Shown in pieces: positions 53,301-64,000 of a stretch of 64,000 bases of DNA (position 1 is its first letter; each line of letters starts with the position of its first letter). This stretch comes from Megachile rotundata. Its lineage: Eukaryota > Arthropoda > Insecta > Hymenoptera > Megachilidae. The notes under the pieces were generated by a model that saw only the letters and a program-made list of their open reading frames with translations, did no database searches and had not been told where the DNA came from. The position numbers and the translations under genes are program-made. The stretch lies in NCBI RefSeq assembly GCF_050947335.1, contig NW_027473317.1, positions 3,658,001-3,722,000 of the forward strand, read 5' to 3'.

Positions 53301-56300
53301 ATTGTGATTGTATTATTGTGATTGTATGATTGTGATTGTATGATAGTGATTGTATGATTGTGATCGTATGATTGTGATCGTATGATTGTGATTGTATGAT
53401 TGTGATTGTATGATTCTGATTGTGTGATTGTGATTCTATGATTGTGATTGTATGATTGTGATTGTATGATCGTGATTGTATGATCGTGATTGTGAGATTG
53501 TGATTGTATGATTGTGATTGTATGATTGTCATTGTATGATTGTGATTGTATGATTATGATTGTATGATTGTCATTGTATGATTGTGATTGTGTGATTGTG
53601 ATTGTGTGATTGTGATTGCATGATTGTGATTGTATGATAGTAATTGTATGATTGTGATCGTATGATTGTGATTGTAGAATTGTGATTGTATGATTGTGAT
53701 TGTGTGATTGTGATTGTGTGATTGTGATTGTATGCTTGTGATCGTATGATTGTGATCGTATGATTGTGATTGTACAATTGTGATTGTATGATTGTGATTG
53801 TATGATTGTGATTGTATGATTGTGATTGTGTTATTGTGATTGTATGATTGTGATTGTATGATTGTGATTGTATGATTGTGATTGTATGATTGTGATTGCA
53901 TGATTGTGATTGTATGATAGTAATTGTATGATTGTGATCGTATGATTGTGATTGTAGAATTGTGATTGTATGATTGTGATTGTATGATTGTGATTGTATG
54001 ATTGTGATTGTATGATTGTGATTGTATGATTGTGATTGTATGATTGTGATTGTATGATTGTGATTGTATGATTGTGATTGTATGATTGTGATTGTATGAT
54101 TGTGATTGTATGATTGTGATTGTATGATTGTGATTGTATGATTGTGATGGTATGATTGTGATGGTATGATTGTGATTGTATGATTGTGATTCTTTGATTG
54201 CGATTGTATGATTGCGATTGTACGATTGCGATTGTATGATTGCGATTGTATGATTGCGATTGTATGATTGTGATTGTATGATTGTGATTGTATGATTGTG
54301 ATTGTATGATTGTGATTGTATGATTGTGATCGTATGATTGTGATTGTAAGATTGTGATTGTGTGATTGCGATTGTATGATTGTGACTGTATGATTGTGAT
54401 TGTATGATTGTGATTGTATGATTGTGATCGTATGATTGTGATTCCTTGATTGCGATTGCATGATTGTGATTGTATGATTGTGATTGTATGATTGTGATTT
54501 TATGATTGTGATTGTATGATTGTGATTGTATGATTGTCATTGTATGATTGTGATTGTATGATTGTGATTGTATGATTGTGATTGTATGATTGTGATTGTA
54601 TGATTGTGATTGTATGATTGTGATTGTATGATTGTGATGGTATGATTGTGATTGTATGATTGTGATTCTTTGATTGCGATTGTAAGATTGCGATTGTACG
54701 ATTGCGATTGTATGATTGCGATTGTATGATTGTGATTGTATGATTGTGATTGTATGATAGTGATTGCACGATTGTGATTGTATGATTGTGATTGTATGAT
54801 TGTGATTGTATGATTGTGATTGCATGATTGTGATTGTATGATTGTGATTGTATGATTGTGATTGTATTATTGTGATTGTATGATTGTGATTGTATGATTG
54901 TGATTGTATGATTGTGATCGTATGATTGTGATCGTATGATTGTGATTGTATGATTGTGATTGTATGATTCTGATTGTGTGATTGTGATTCTATGATTGTG
55001 ATTGTATGATTGTGATTGTATGATCGTGATTGTATGATCGTGATTGTGAGATTGTGATTGTATGATTGTGATTGTATGATTGTCATTGTATGATTGTGAT
55101 TGTATGATTATGATTGTATGATTGTCATTGTATGATTGTGATTGTGTGATTGTGATTGTATGATTGTGATTGCATGATTGTGATTGTATGATAGTAATTG
55201 TATGATTGTGATCGTATGATTGTGATTGTAGAATTGTGATTGTATGATTGTGATTGTGTGATTGTGATTGTGTGATTGTGATTGTATGATTGTGATCGTA
55301 TGATTGTGATCGTATGATTGTGATTGTACAATTGTGATTGTATGATTGTGATTGTATGATTGTGATTGTATGATTGTGATTGTGTTATTGTGATTGTATG
55401 ATTGTGATTGTATGATTGTGATTGTATGATTGTGATTGTATGATTATGATCGTATGATTGTGATTGTAAGATGGTGATTGTGTGATTGCGATTGTATGAT
55501 TGTGACTGTATGATTGTGATTGTATGATTGTGATTGTATGATTGTGATTGAATGATTATGATTGTATGATTGTGATTGTATGATTGTGATTGTATGATTG
55601 TGATTGTATGATTGTCATTGTATGATTGTGATTGTATGATTATGATTGTATGATTGTCATTGTATGATTGTGATTGTGTGATTGTGATTGTATGATTGTG
55701 ATTGCATGATTGTGATTGTATGATAGTAATTGTATGATTGTGATCGTATGATTGTGATTGTAGAATTGTGATTGTATGATTGTGATTGTATGATTGTGAT
55801 TGTATGATTGTGATTGTATGATTGTGATTGTATGATTGTGATTGTATGATTGTGATTGTATGATTGTGATTGTATGATTGTGATTGTATGATTTTGATTG
55901 TATGATTGTGATTGTATGATTGTGATTGTATGATTGTGATGGTATGATTGTGATGGTATGATTGTGATTGTATGATTGTGATTCTTTGATTGCGATTGTA
56001 TGATTGCGATTGTACGATTGCGATTGTATGATTGCGATTGTATGATTGCGATTGTATGATTGTGATTGTATGATTGTGATTGTGAGATTGTGATTGTATG
56101 ATTGTGATTGTATGATTGTGATTGTATGATTGTGATTGTATGATTGTGATTGTATGATTGTGATTGTACGGTTGTGATTCTATGATTGTGATTGTATGAT
56201 TGTGATCGTATGATTGTGGTTGTATAATTAAGGTTGTATGATTGTTTCTGTATGATTGTGATTGTATGATTGCGATTGTATGATTGTGATTGTATGATTG

Positions 56301-59087
56301 TGATTATATGATTGTGATCGTATGATTGTGATTCTTTGATTGCGATTGTATGATTGTGATTGTGTGATTGTGATTGTATGATTGCGATTGTATGATTGCG
56401 ATTGTACGATTGCGATTGTATGATTGTGATTGTATGATTGTGATTGTATGATTGTGATTGTATGATTGTGATGGTATGATTGTGATGGTATGATTGTGAT
56501 TGTATGATTGTGATTCTTTGATTGCGATTGTATGATTGCGATTGTACGATTGCGATTGTACGATTGCGATTGTATGATTGCGATTGTATGATTGGGATTG
56601 TATGATTGTGATTGTATGATTGTGATTGTATGATTGTGATTGTATGATTGTGATTGTATCATTGTGATTGTATGATTGTGATTGTATGACTGTGATTGTA
56701 TGATTGTGATTGTATGATTGTCATTGTATGATTGTGATTGTATGATTGTGATTGTATGATTGTGATTGTATGACTGTGATTGTATGATTGCGATTGTATG
56801 ATTCTGATTGTATGATTGTGGTTGTATGATTGTGATTGTATGATTGTGATCGTATGATTGTGATCGTATGATTGTGATCGTATGATTGTGATCGTATGAT
56901 TGTGATCGTATGATTGTGATCGTATGATTGTGATGGTATGATTGTGATTGTATGATTGTGATTGTATGATTGTGATTGTATGATTGTGATTGTATGATTG
57001 TGATTGTGTGATTGTGATTGTATGATTGCGATTGTATGATTGTGATTGTATGATTGTTTCTGCATGATTGTGATTGTATGATTGCGATTGTATGATTATG
57101 ATTGTGTGATTGTGATTGTATGATTGTGATTGTGTGATTGTGATTGTGAGATTGTGATTGTATGATTTTGATTGTATGATCGTGATTGTATGATTGTGAT
57201 TGTATGATTGTGATTGTATGATTGTGATCGTATGATTGTGATTGTAAGATTGTGATTGTGTGATTGTGATTGTATGATTGTAATTGTATGATTGTGATTG
57301 TATGATTGTGATCGTATGATTGTGATTGTAAGATTGTGATTGTGTGATTGTGATTGTATGATTGTGATTGTATGATTGTTTCTGCATGATTGTGATTGTA
57401 TGATTGCGATTGTATGATTATGATTGTGTGATTGTGATTGTATGATTGTGATTGGGAGATTGTGATTGTATGATTGTGATTGTATGATTGTGATTGTATG
57501 ATTGTGATTGTATGATTGTGATTGTATGACTGTGATTGTATGATTGCGATTGTATGATTCTGATTGTATGATTGTGGTTGTATGATTGTGATTGTATGAT
57601 TGTGATCGTATGATTGTGATCGTATGATTGTGATCGTATGATTGTGATCGTATGATTGTGATCGTATGATTGTGATGGTATGATTGTGATTGTATGATTG
57701 TGATTGTATGATTGTGATTGTATGATTGTGATTGTATGATTGTGATTGTATGATTGTGATCGTATGATTGTGATTCTTTGATTGCGATTGTATGATTGTG
57801 ATTGTATGATTGTGATTGTATGATTGTGATTGTATGATTGTGATTGTATGATTGTGATTGTATGATTGTGATTGTATGATTGTGATTGTATGATTGGCAT
57901 CGTATGATTGTGGTTGTGTGATTGCGATTGTATGATTGCGACTGTATGATTGTGATTGTATGATTGTGATTGTATGATTGTGATTGTATGATTATGATTG
58001 TATGATTGTCATTGTATGATTGTGATTGTGTGATTGTGATTGTATGATTGTGATTGTATGATTGTGATTGTATGATTGTGATAGTATGATTGTGATTGTA
58101 TGATTGTGATTGTATGATTGCGATTGTATGATTGCGATTGTATGATTGTGATTGTATGATTGTGATTGTATGATTGTGATCGTATGATTGTGATTGTATG
58201 ATCGGGATTGTATGATCGTGATTGTAAAATTGTGATTGTATGATTGTGATTGTATGATTGCGATTGTATGATTGTGATTGTATGATTGTGATTGTGTGAT
58301 TGTGATTGTATGATTGTGATTGGGAGATTGTGATTGTATGATTGTGATTGTATGATTGTGATTGTATGATTGTGATTGTATGATTGTGATTGTATGATTG
58401 TGATTGTATGACTGTGATTGTATGATTGCGATTGTATGATTCTGATTGTATGATTGTGGTTGTATGATTGTGATTGTATGATTGTGATCGTATGATTGTG
58501 ATCGTATGATTGTGATCGTATGATTGTGATCGTATGATTGTGATCGTATGATTGGCATCGTATGATTGTGGTTGTGTGATTGCGATTGTATGATTGCGAC
58601 TGTATGATTGTGATTGTATGATTGTGATTGTATGATTGTGATTGTATGATTATGATTGTATGATTGTCATTGTATGATTGTGATTGTGTGATTGTGATTG
58701 TATGATTGTGATTGTATGATTGTGATTGTATGATTGTTATTGTATGATTGTGATTGTATGATTATGATCGTATGATTGTGATTGTATGATTGTGATTGTA
58801 TGATTGTGATTGTATGATTGTGATAGCATGATTGTGATTGCATGATTGTGATTGTATGATTGTGATTGTATGATTGTGATTGTATGATTGTGATTGTATG
58901 ATTGTTTCTATATGATTGTGATTGTATGATTGCGATTGTATGATTCTGATTGTATGATTGTGATTGTGTGATTTTGATTGTGTGATTGTGATTGTGAGAT
59001 TGTGATTGTATGATTGTGACTGTATTATTGTGATTGTATGATTGTGTTTGTATGATTGTGATTGTATGATTGTGATCGTATGATTGT
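50341..59087. repeat. HOR-B copy B2.1 (about 8.75 kb)
   Basis: This second full B copy matches 6481-15353 with 13-bp units at 50705, 51283 and 51529, the TGCG run near 52,371, ATAATTAAGG at 56224, A-type landmarks ending at 57065 and 57387, and the tail at 58555-59087. The main displacement is 43,860 bp, falling to 43,734 bp after whole-unit indels. Private substitutions are visible, for example TGTAAGATTGCG near 54,683 (TGTATG at 10,823) and a TACGG unit near 56,169 (TATGG at 12,309). Confidence 0.88.
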
Positions 59088-62000
59088 GATCGTATGATTG
59101 TGATCGTATGATTGTGATCGTATAATTGCGATTGTATGATTGTGATTGTATGATTGTGATTGTATGATTGTCATTGTATGATTGTGATTGTATGATTGTG
59201 ATTGTATGATTGTGATTGCATGATTGTGATTGTATGATAGTACTTGTATGACTGTGATCGTATGATTGTGATTGTATGATTGTGATTGTATAATTGTGAT
59301 TGTATGATTGTGATTCTTTCATTGCGATTGTATGATTGTGATTGTATGATTGCGATTGTATGATTGCGATTGTATGATCGTGATTGTATGATCGTGATTG
59401 TGAGATCGTGATTGTGAGATCGTGATTGTATGATTGTGATTGTATGGTTGTGATTGTATGATAGTGATTGCATGATTGTGATTGTATGATTGTGATTGTA
59501 TGATTGTGATTGTATGATTGTGATTTATGATTGTGATTGTATGATTGTGATTGTATGATTGTGTTTGCATGATTTTGATTGTATGATTGTGATTGTGTGA
59601 TTGTGATTGTATGGTTGTGATTGTATGATTGTGATTGTATGATTGTGATTGTATGATTGTGTTTGTACGATTGTGATTGTGTGATTGTGATTGTGTGATT
59701 GTGATTGCGTGATTGTGATTGTATGATTGTGATTGTATGATTGTCATTGCATGATTGTGATTGTATGATTATGATTGTGTGATTGTCATTGTATGATTGT
59801 GATTGTGTGATTGTGATTGTATGATTGTGATTGCATGATTGTGATTGTATGATAGTAATTGTATGATTGTGATCGTATGATTGTGATTGTAGAATTGTGA
59901 TTGTATGATTGTGATTGTGTGATTGTGATTGTGTGATTGTGATTGTATGATTGTGATTGTATGATTGTGATTGTATGATTGTGATTGTATGATTGTGATT
60001 GTATGATTGTGATTGTATGATTGTGATTGTATGATTGTGATTGTATGATTATGATCGTATGATTGTGATTGTATGATTGTGATTGTATGATTGTGATTGT
60101 ATGTTGTGATCGTATGATTGTGATCGTATGATTGTGATCGTATGATTGTGATCGTATAATTGCGATTGTATGATTGTGATTGTATGATTGTGATCGTATG
60201 ATTGTGATTGTATGATTGTGATTGCATGATTGTGATTGTATGATAGTAATTGTATGATTGTGATCGTATGATTGTGATTGTATGATAGTGATTGCATGAT
60301 TGTGATTGTATGATTGTGATTGTATGATTGTGATTGTATGATTGTGATTTAAGATTGTGATTGTATGATTGTGATTGTATGATTGTGATTCTTTCATTGC
60401 GATTGTATGATTGTGATTGTATGATTGCGATTGTATGATTGCGATTGTATGATCGTGATTGTATGATCGTGATTGTGAGATCGTGATTGTGAGATCGTGA
60501 TTGTATGATTGTGATTGTATGGTTGTGATTGTATGATAGTGATTGCATGATTGTGATTGTATGATTGTGATCGTATGATTGTGATTGTATGATTGTGATT
60601 GTATAATTGTGATTGTGTGATTGTGATTCTTTCATTGCGATTGTATGATTGTGATTGTATGATTGCGATTGTATGATTGCGATTGTATGATCGTGATTGT
60701 ATGATCGTGATTGTGAGATCGTGATTGTGAGATCGTGATTGTATGATTGTGATTGTATGATTGTGATTGTATGATAGTGATTGCATGATTGTGATTGTAT
60801 GATTGTGATTGTATGATTGTGATCGTATGATTGTGATTGTAAGATTGTGATTGTGTGATTGCGATTGTATGATTGTGACTGTATGATTGTGATAGTATGA
60901 TTGTGATTGTATGATTGTGATCGTATGATTGTGATTCCTTGATTGCGATGGTGAGATTGTGATTGTATGATTGTGATTGTATGATTGTGATTGTATGATT
61001 GTGATCGTATGATTGTGATTCCTTGATTGCGATGGTGTGATTGTGATTGTATGATTGTGATTGTATGATTGTGATTGTATGATTGTGATTGTATGATTGT
61101 GATTGTATGATTGTGATTGTATGATTGTGATTGTATGATTGTGATTGTATGATTGTGATGGTATGATTGTGATTGTATGATTGTGATTCTTTGATTGCGA
61201 TTGTATGATTGCGATTGTATGATTGCGATTGTATGATTGCGGTTGTATGATTGCGATTGTATGATTGCGATTGTATGATTGCGATTGTATGATTGCGATT
61301 GTATGATTGGGATTGTATGATTGTGATTGTATGATTGTGATTGTATGATTGTGATTGTATGATTGTGATTGTATGTTTGTGATTGTATGATTGTCATTGT
61401 ATGATTGTGATTGTATGATTGTGATTGCATGATTGTGATTGCATGATTGTGATTGCATGATTGTGATTGTATGATTGTGATTGTATGATTGTGATTGAAT
61501 GATTGTGATTGTATGATGGTGATCGTATGATTGTGATCGTATGATTGTGATTGTATGATTGTGATTGTATGATTGTGATTGTATGATTGTGATTGTATGA
61601 TTGTGATCGTATGATTGTGATTGTAAGATTGTGATTGTGTGATTGCGATTGTATGATTGTGACTGTATGATTGTGATTGTATGATTGTGATTGTATGATT
61701 GTGATCGTATGATTGTGATTCCTTGATTGCGATTGCATGATTGTGATTGTATGATTGTGATTGTATGATTGTGATTTTATGATTGTGATTGTATGATTGT
61801 GATTGTATGATTGTCATTGTATGATTGTGATTGTATGATTGTGATTGTATGATTGTGATTGTATGATTGTGATTGTATGATTGTGATTGTATGATTGTGA
61901 TTGTATGATTGTGATGGTATGATTGTGATTGTATGATTGTGATTCTTTGATTGCGATTGTATGATTGCGATTGTACGATTGCGATTGTATGATTGCGATT

Positions 62001-64000
62001 GTGTGATTGTGATTGTATGATTGTGATTGTATGATAGTGATTGCATGATTGTGATTGTATGATTGTGATTGTATGATTGTGATTGTATGATTGTGATTGC
62101 ATGATTGTGATTGTATGATTGTGATTGTATGATTGTGATTGTATTATTGTGATTGTATGATTGTGATTGTATGATTGTGATCGTATGATTGTGATCGTAT
62201 GATTGTGATTGTATGATTGTGATTGTATGATTCTGATTGTGTGATTGTGATTCTATGATTGTGATTGTATGATTGTGATTGTATGATCGTGATTGTATGA
62301 TCGTGATTGTGAGATTGTGATTGTATGATTGTGATTGTATGATTGTCATTGTATGATTGTGATTGTATGATTATGATTGTATGATTGTCATTGTATGATT
62401 GTGATTGTGTGATTGTGATTGTATGATTGTGATTGCATGATTGTGATTGTATGATAGTAATTGTATGATTGTGATCGTATGATTGTGATTGTAGAATTGT
62501 GATTGTATGATTGTGATTGTGTGATTGTGATTGTGTGATTGTGATTGTATGATTGTGATCGTATGATTGTGATCGTATGATTGTGATTGTACAATTGTGA
62601 TTGTATGATTGTGATTGTATGATTGTGATTGTATGATTGTGATTGTGTTATTGTGATTGTATGATTGTGATTGTATGATTGTGATTGTATGATTGTGATT
62701 GTATGATTGTGATTGCATGATTGTGATTGTATGATAGTAATTGTATGATTGTGATCGTATGATTGTGATTGTAGAATTGTGATTGTATGATTGTGATTGT
62801 ATGATTGTGATTGTATGATTGTGATTGTATGATTGTGATTGTATGATTGTGATTGTATGATTGTGATTGTATGATTGTGATTGTATGATTGTGATTGTAT
62901 GATTGTGATTGTATGATTGTGATTGTATGATTGTGATTGTATGATTGTGATTGTATGATTGTGATTGTATGATTGTGATGGTATGATTGTGATGGTATGA
63001 TTGTGATTGTATGATTGTGATTCTTTGATTGCGATTGTATGATTGCGATTGTACGATTGCGATTGTATGATTGCGATTGTATGATTGCGATTGTATGATT
63101 GTGATTGTATGATTGTGATTGTATGATTGTGATTGTATGATTGTGATTGTATGATTGTGATCGTATGATTGTGATTGTAAGATTGTGATTGTGTGATTGC
63201 GATTGTATGATTGTGACTGTATGATTGTGATTGTATGATTGTGATTGTATGATTGTGATCGTATGATTGTGATTCCTTGATTGCGATTGCATGATTGTGA
63301 TTGTATGATTGTGATTGTATGATTGTGATTTTATGATTGTGATTGTATGATTGTGATTGTATGATTGTCATTGTATGATTGTGATTGTATGATTGTGATT
63401 GTATGATTGTGATTGTATGATTGTGATTGTATGATTGTGATTGTATGATTGTGATTGTATGATTGTGATGGTATGATTGTGATTGTATGATTGTGATTCT
63501 TTGATTGCGATTGTATGATTGCGATTGTACGATTGCGATTGTATGATTGCGATTGTATGATTGTGATTGTATGATTGTGATTGTATGATAGTGATTGCAT
63601 GATTGTGATTGTATGATTGTGATTGTATGATTGTGATTGTATGATTGTGATTGCATGATTGTGATTGTATGATTGTGATTGTATGATTGTGATTGTATTA
63701 TTGTGATTGTATGATTGTGATTGTATGATTGTGATTGTATGATTGTGATCGTATGATTGTGATCGTATGATTGTGATTGTATGATTGTGATTGTATGATT
63801 CTGATTGTGTGATTGTGATTCTATGATTGTGATTGTATGATTGTGATTGTATGATCGTGATTGTATGATCGTGATTGTGAGATTGTGATTGTATGATTGT
63901 GATTGTATGATTGTCATTGTATGATTGTGATTGTATGATTATGATTGTATGATTGTCATTGTATGATTGTGATTGTGTGATTGTGATTGTATGATTGTGA
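59088..64000. repeat. HOR-B copy B2.2 (continues past the window)
   Basis: 13-bp units at 59522, 60100 and 60346 repeat those of B2.1 at 8,817 bp. From 60394 to the end the sequence follows 7717-11309 of B1.1 at 52,677 then 52,691 bp. The final bases (63951-64000) still match 11260-11309. Private changes include GTGAG near 60,953 and ATGTTTGTG near 61,375. Confidence 0.87.

Larger units (their letters stand above)
1..64000 (+). repeat. 14-bp tandem satellite array (whole window)
   Basis: The full window is a head-to-tail array of GATTGTGATTGTAT, about 4,570 units, with no inversion and no non-repeat insertion seen. The consensus has 4 G, 3 A, 7 T and no C on the + strand, so the strands are very asymmetric in base content. 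The unit is itself a doublet, GATTGT plus GATTGTAT. Most units differ from consensus by zero to two substitutions. I found 22 units of 13 bp; other length changes between duplicated blocks are multiples of 14. The array begins before base 1 and continues after base 64000. No promoter, terminator, RNA gene, transposon or conventional gene could be recognised. Known: arrays of this scale are typical of eukaryotic satellite or heterochromatin. The species, and any centromeric, telomeric or sex-chromosome role, cannot be told from sequence alone. Confidence 0.98.

Noticed and set aside
1..64000. CRISPR array
   Set aside because: Units are contiguous 14-mers without unique spacers, and no cas gene is present.
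1..64000. Telomeric repeat
   Set aside because: The unit is not of the TTAGGG, TTTAGGG or TTAGG type and lacks G runs; G-quadruplex formation is not expected from single G residues.
1..64000. Bacterial or phage repeat protein with His/Asn-rich repeats
   Set aside because: A coding repeat would be kept in one frame with a unit divisible by 3. Here the unit is 14 bp, 13-bp units are tolerated, and all indels follow the DNA unit rather than codons.
1..64000. Pumilio-type RNA motif (UGUA) in a + strand transcript
   Set aside because: The unit gives UGUAUGAU, which does not fit the UGUANAUA consensus at the sixth position.
1..64000. Transposon or retroelement insertion
   Set aside because: No interruption of the repeat, no terminal inverted repeats and no target-site duplication were seen anywhere in the window.

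Overview
The whole 64 kb window is one uninterrupted, directly repeated satellite (minisatellite-type) array. The + strand consensus unit is the 14-mer GATTGTGATTGTAT, giving about 4,570 units. I found no unique sequence, no gene with non-repeat content, no RNA gene, no transposon and no CRISPR array. The first and last bases are both inside the array, so it extends past both ends. An array of this size without genes points to a eukaryotic nuclear genome, in a heterochromatic or otherwise expanded satellite block. The sequence does not allow a species call.

The structure is in the variants. Units are mostly 14 bp with point substitutions. Rare 13-bp units and conspicuous variant strings act as landmarks, and they show a nested hierarchy of higher-order repeats (HORs). 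Left to right: (i) 1-6480, tandem copies of a 1.62-1.74 kb HOR called A here; (ii) 6481-15353, one full copy of an 8.9 kb HOR called B, which carries about 2 kb of A sequence and a short tail; (iii) 15354-16870, a truncated second B; (iv) 16871-18660, a mosaic with a partial duplication displaced by 840-854 bp; (v) 18661-25364, two tandem copies of a 3.3-3.4 kb block; (vi) 25365-32592, a B-like mosaic with a 2,295-bp-offset duplication; (vii) 32593-40708, two near-identical tandem copies of a 4,058-bp block called E; (viii) 40709-49807, a second, longer A array; (ix) 49808-50340, the B tail; (x) 50341-59087, a second full B; (xi) 59088-64000, a third B running off the window.

The right part (from 40025) repeats the left part (from 1) almost base for base at displacements of 40,024 to 43,860 bp, so the window probably samples more than one turn of a superstructure of about 40 kb or more. 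Displacements between duplicated blocks fit 14n minus the number of 13-bp units crossed. This supports growth by whole-unit unequal exchange or amplification.

The long open frames on the minus strand (up to 1005 codons) are a by-product of the repeat. Because 14 is not a multiple of 3, every minus frame cycles through the same 14-residue peptide QSQSYNHNHTITII, while every plus frame meets TGA. I do not annotate them as genes. The main points of interest are the HOR hierarchy, the 13-bp unit bookkeeping, the TpG/CpG variant pattern and the three-frame openness. No defence, biosynthetic or other gene system is present.
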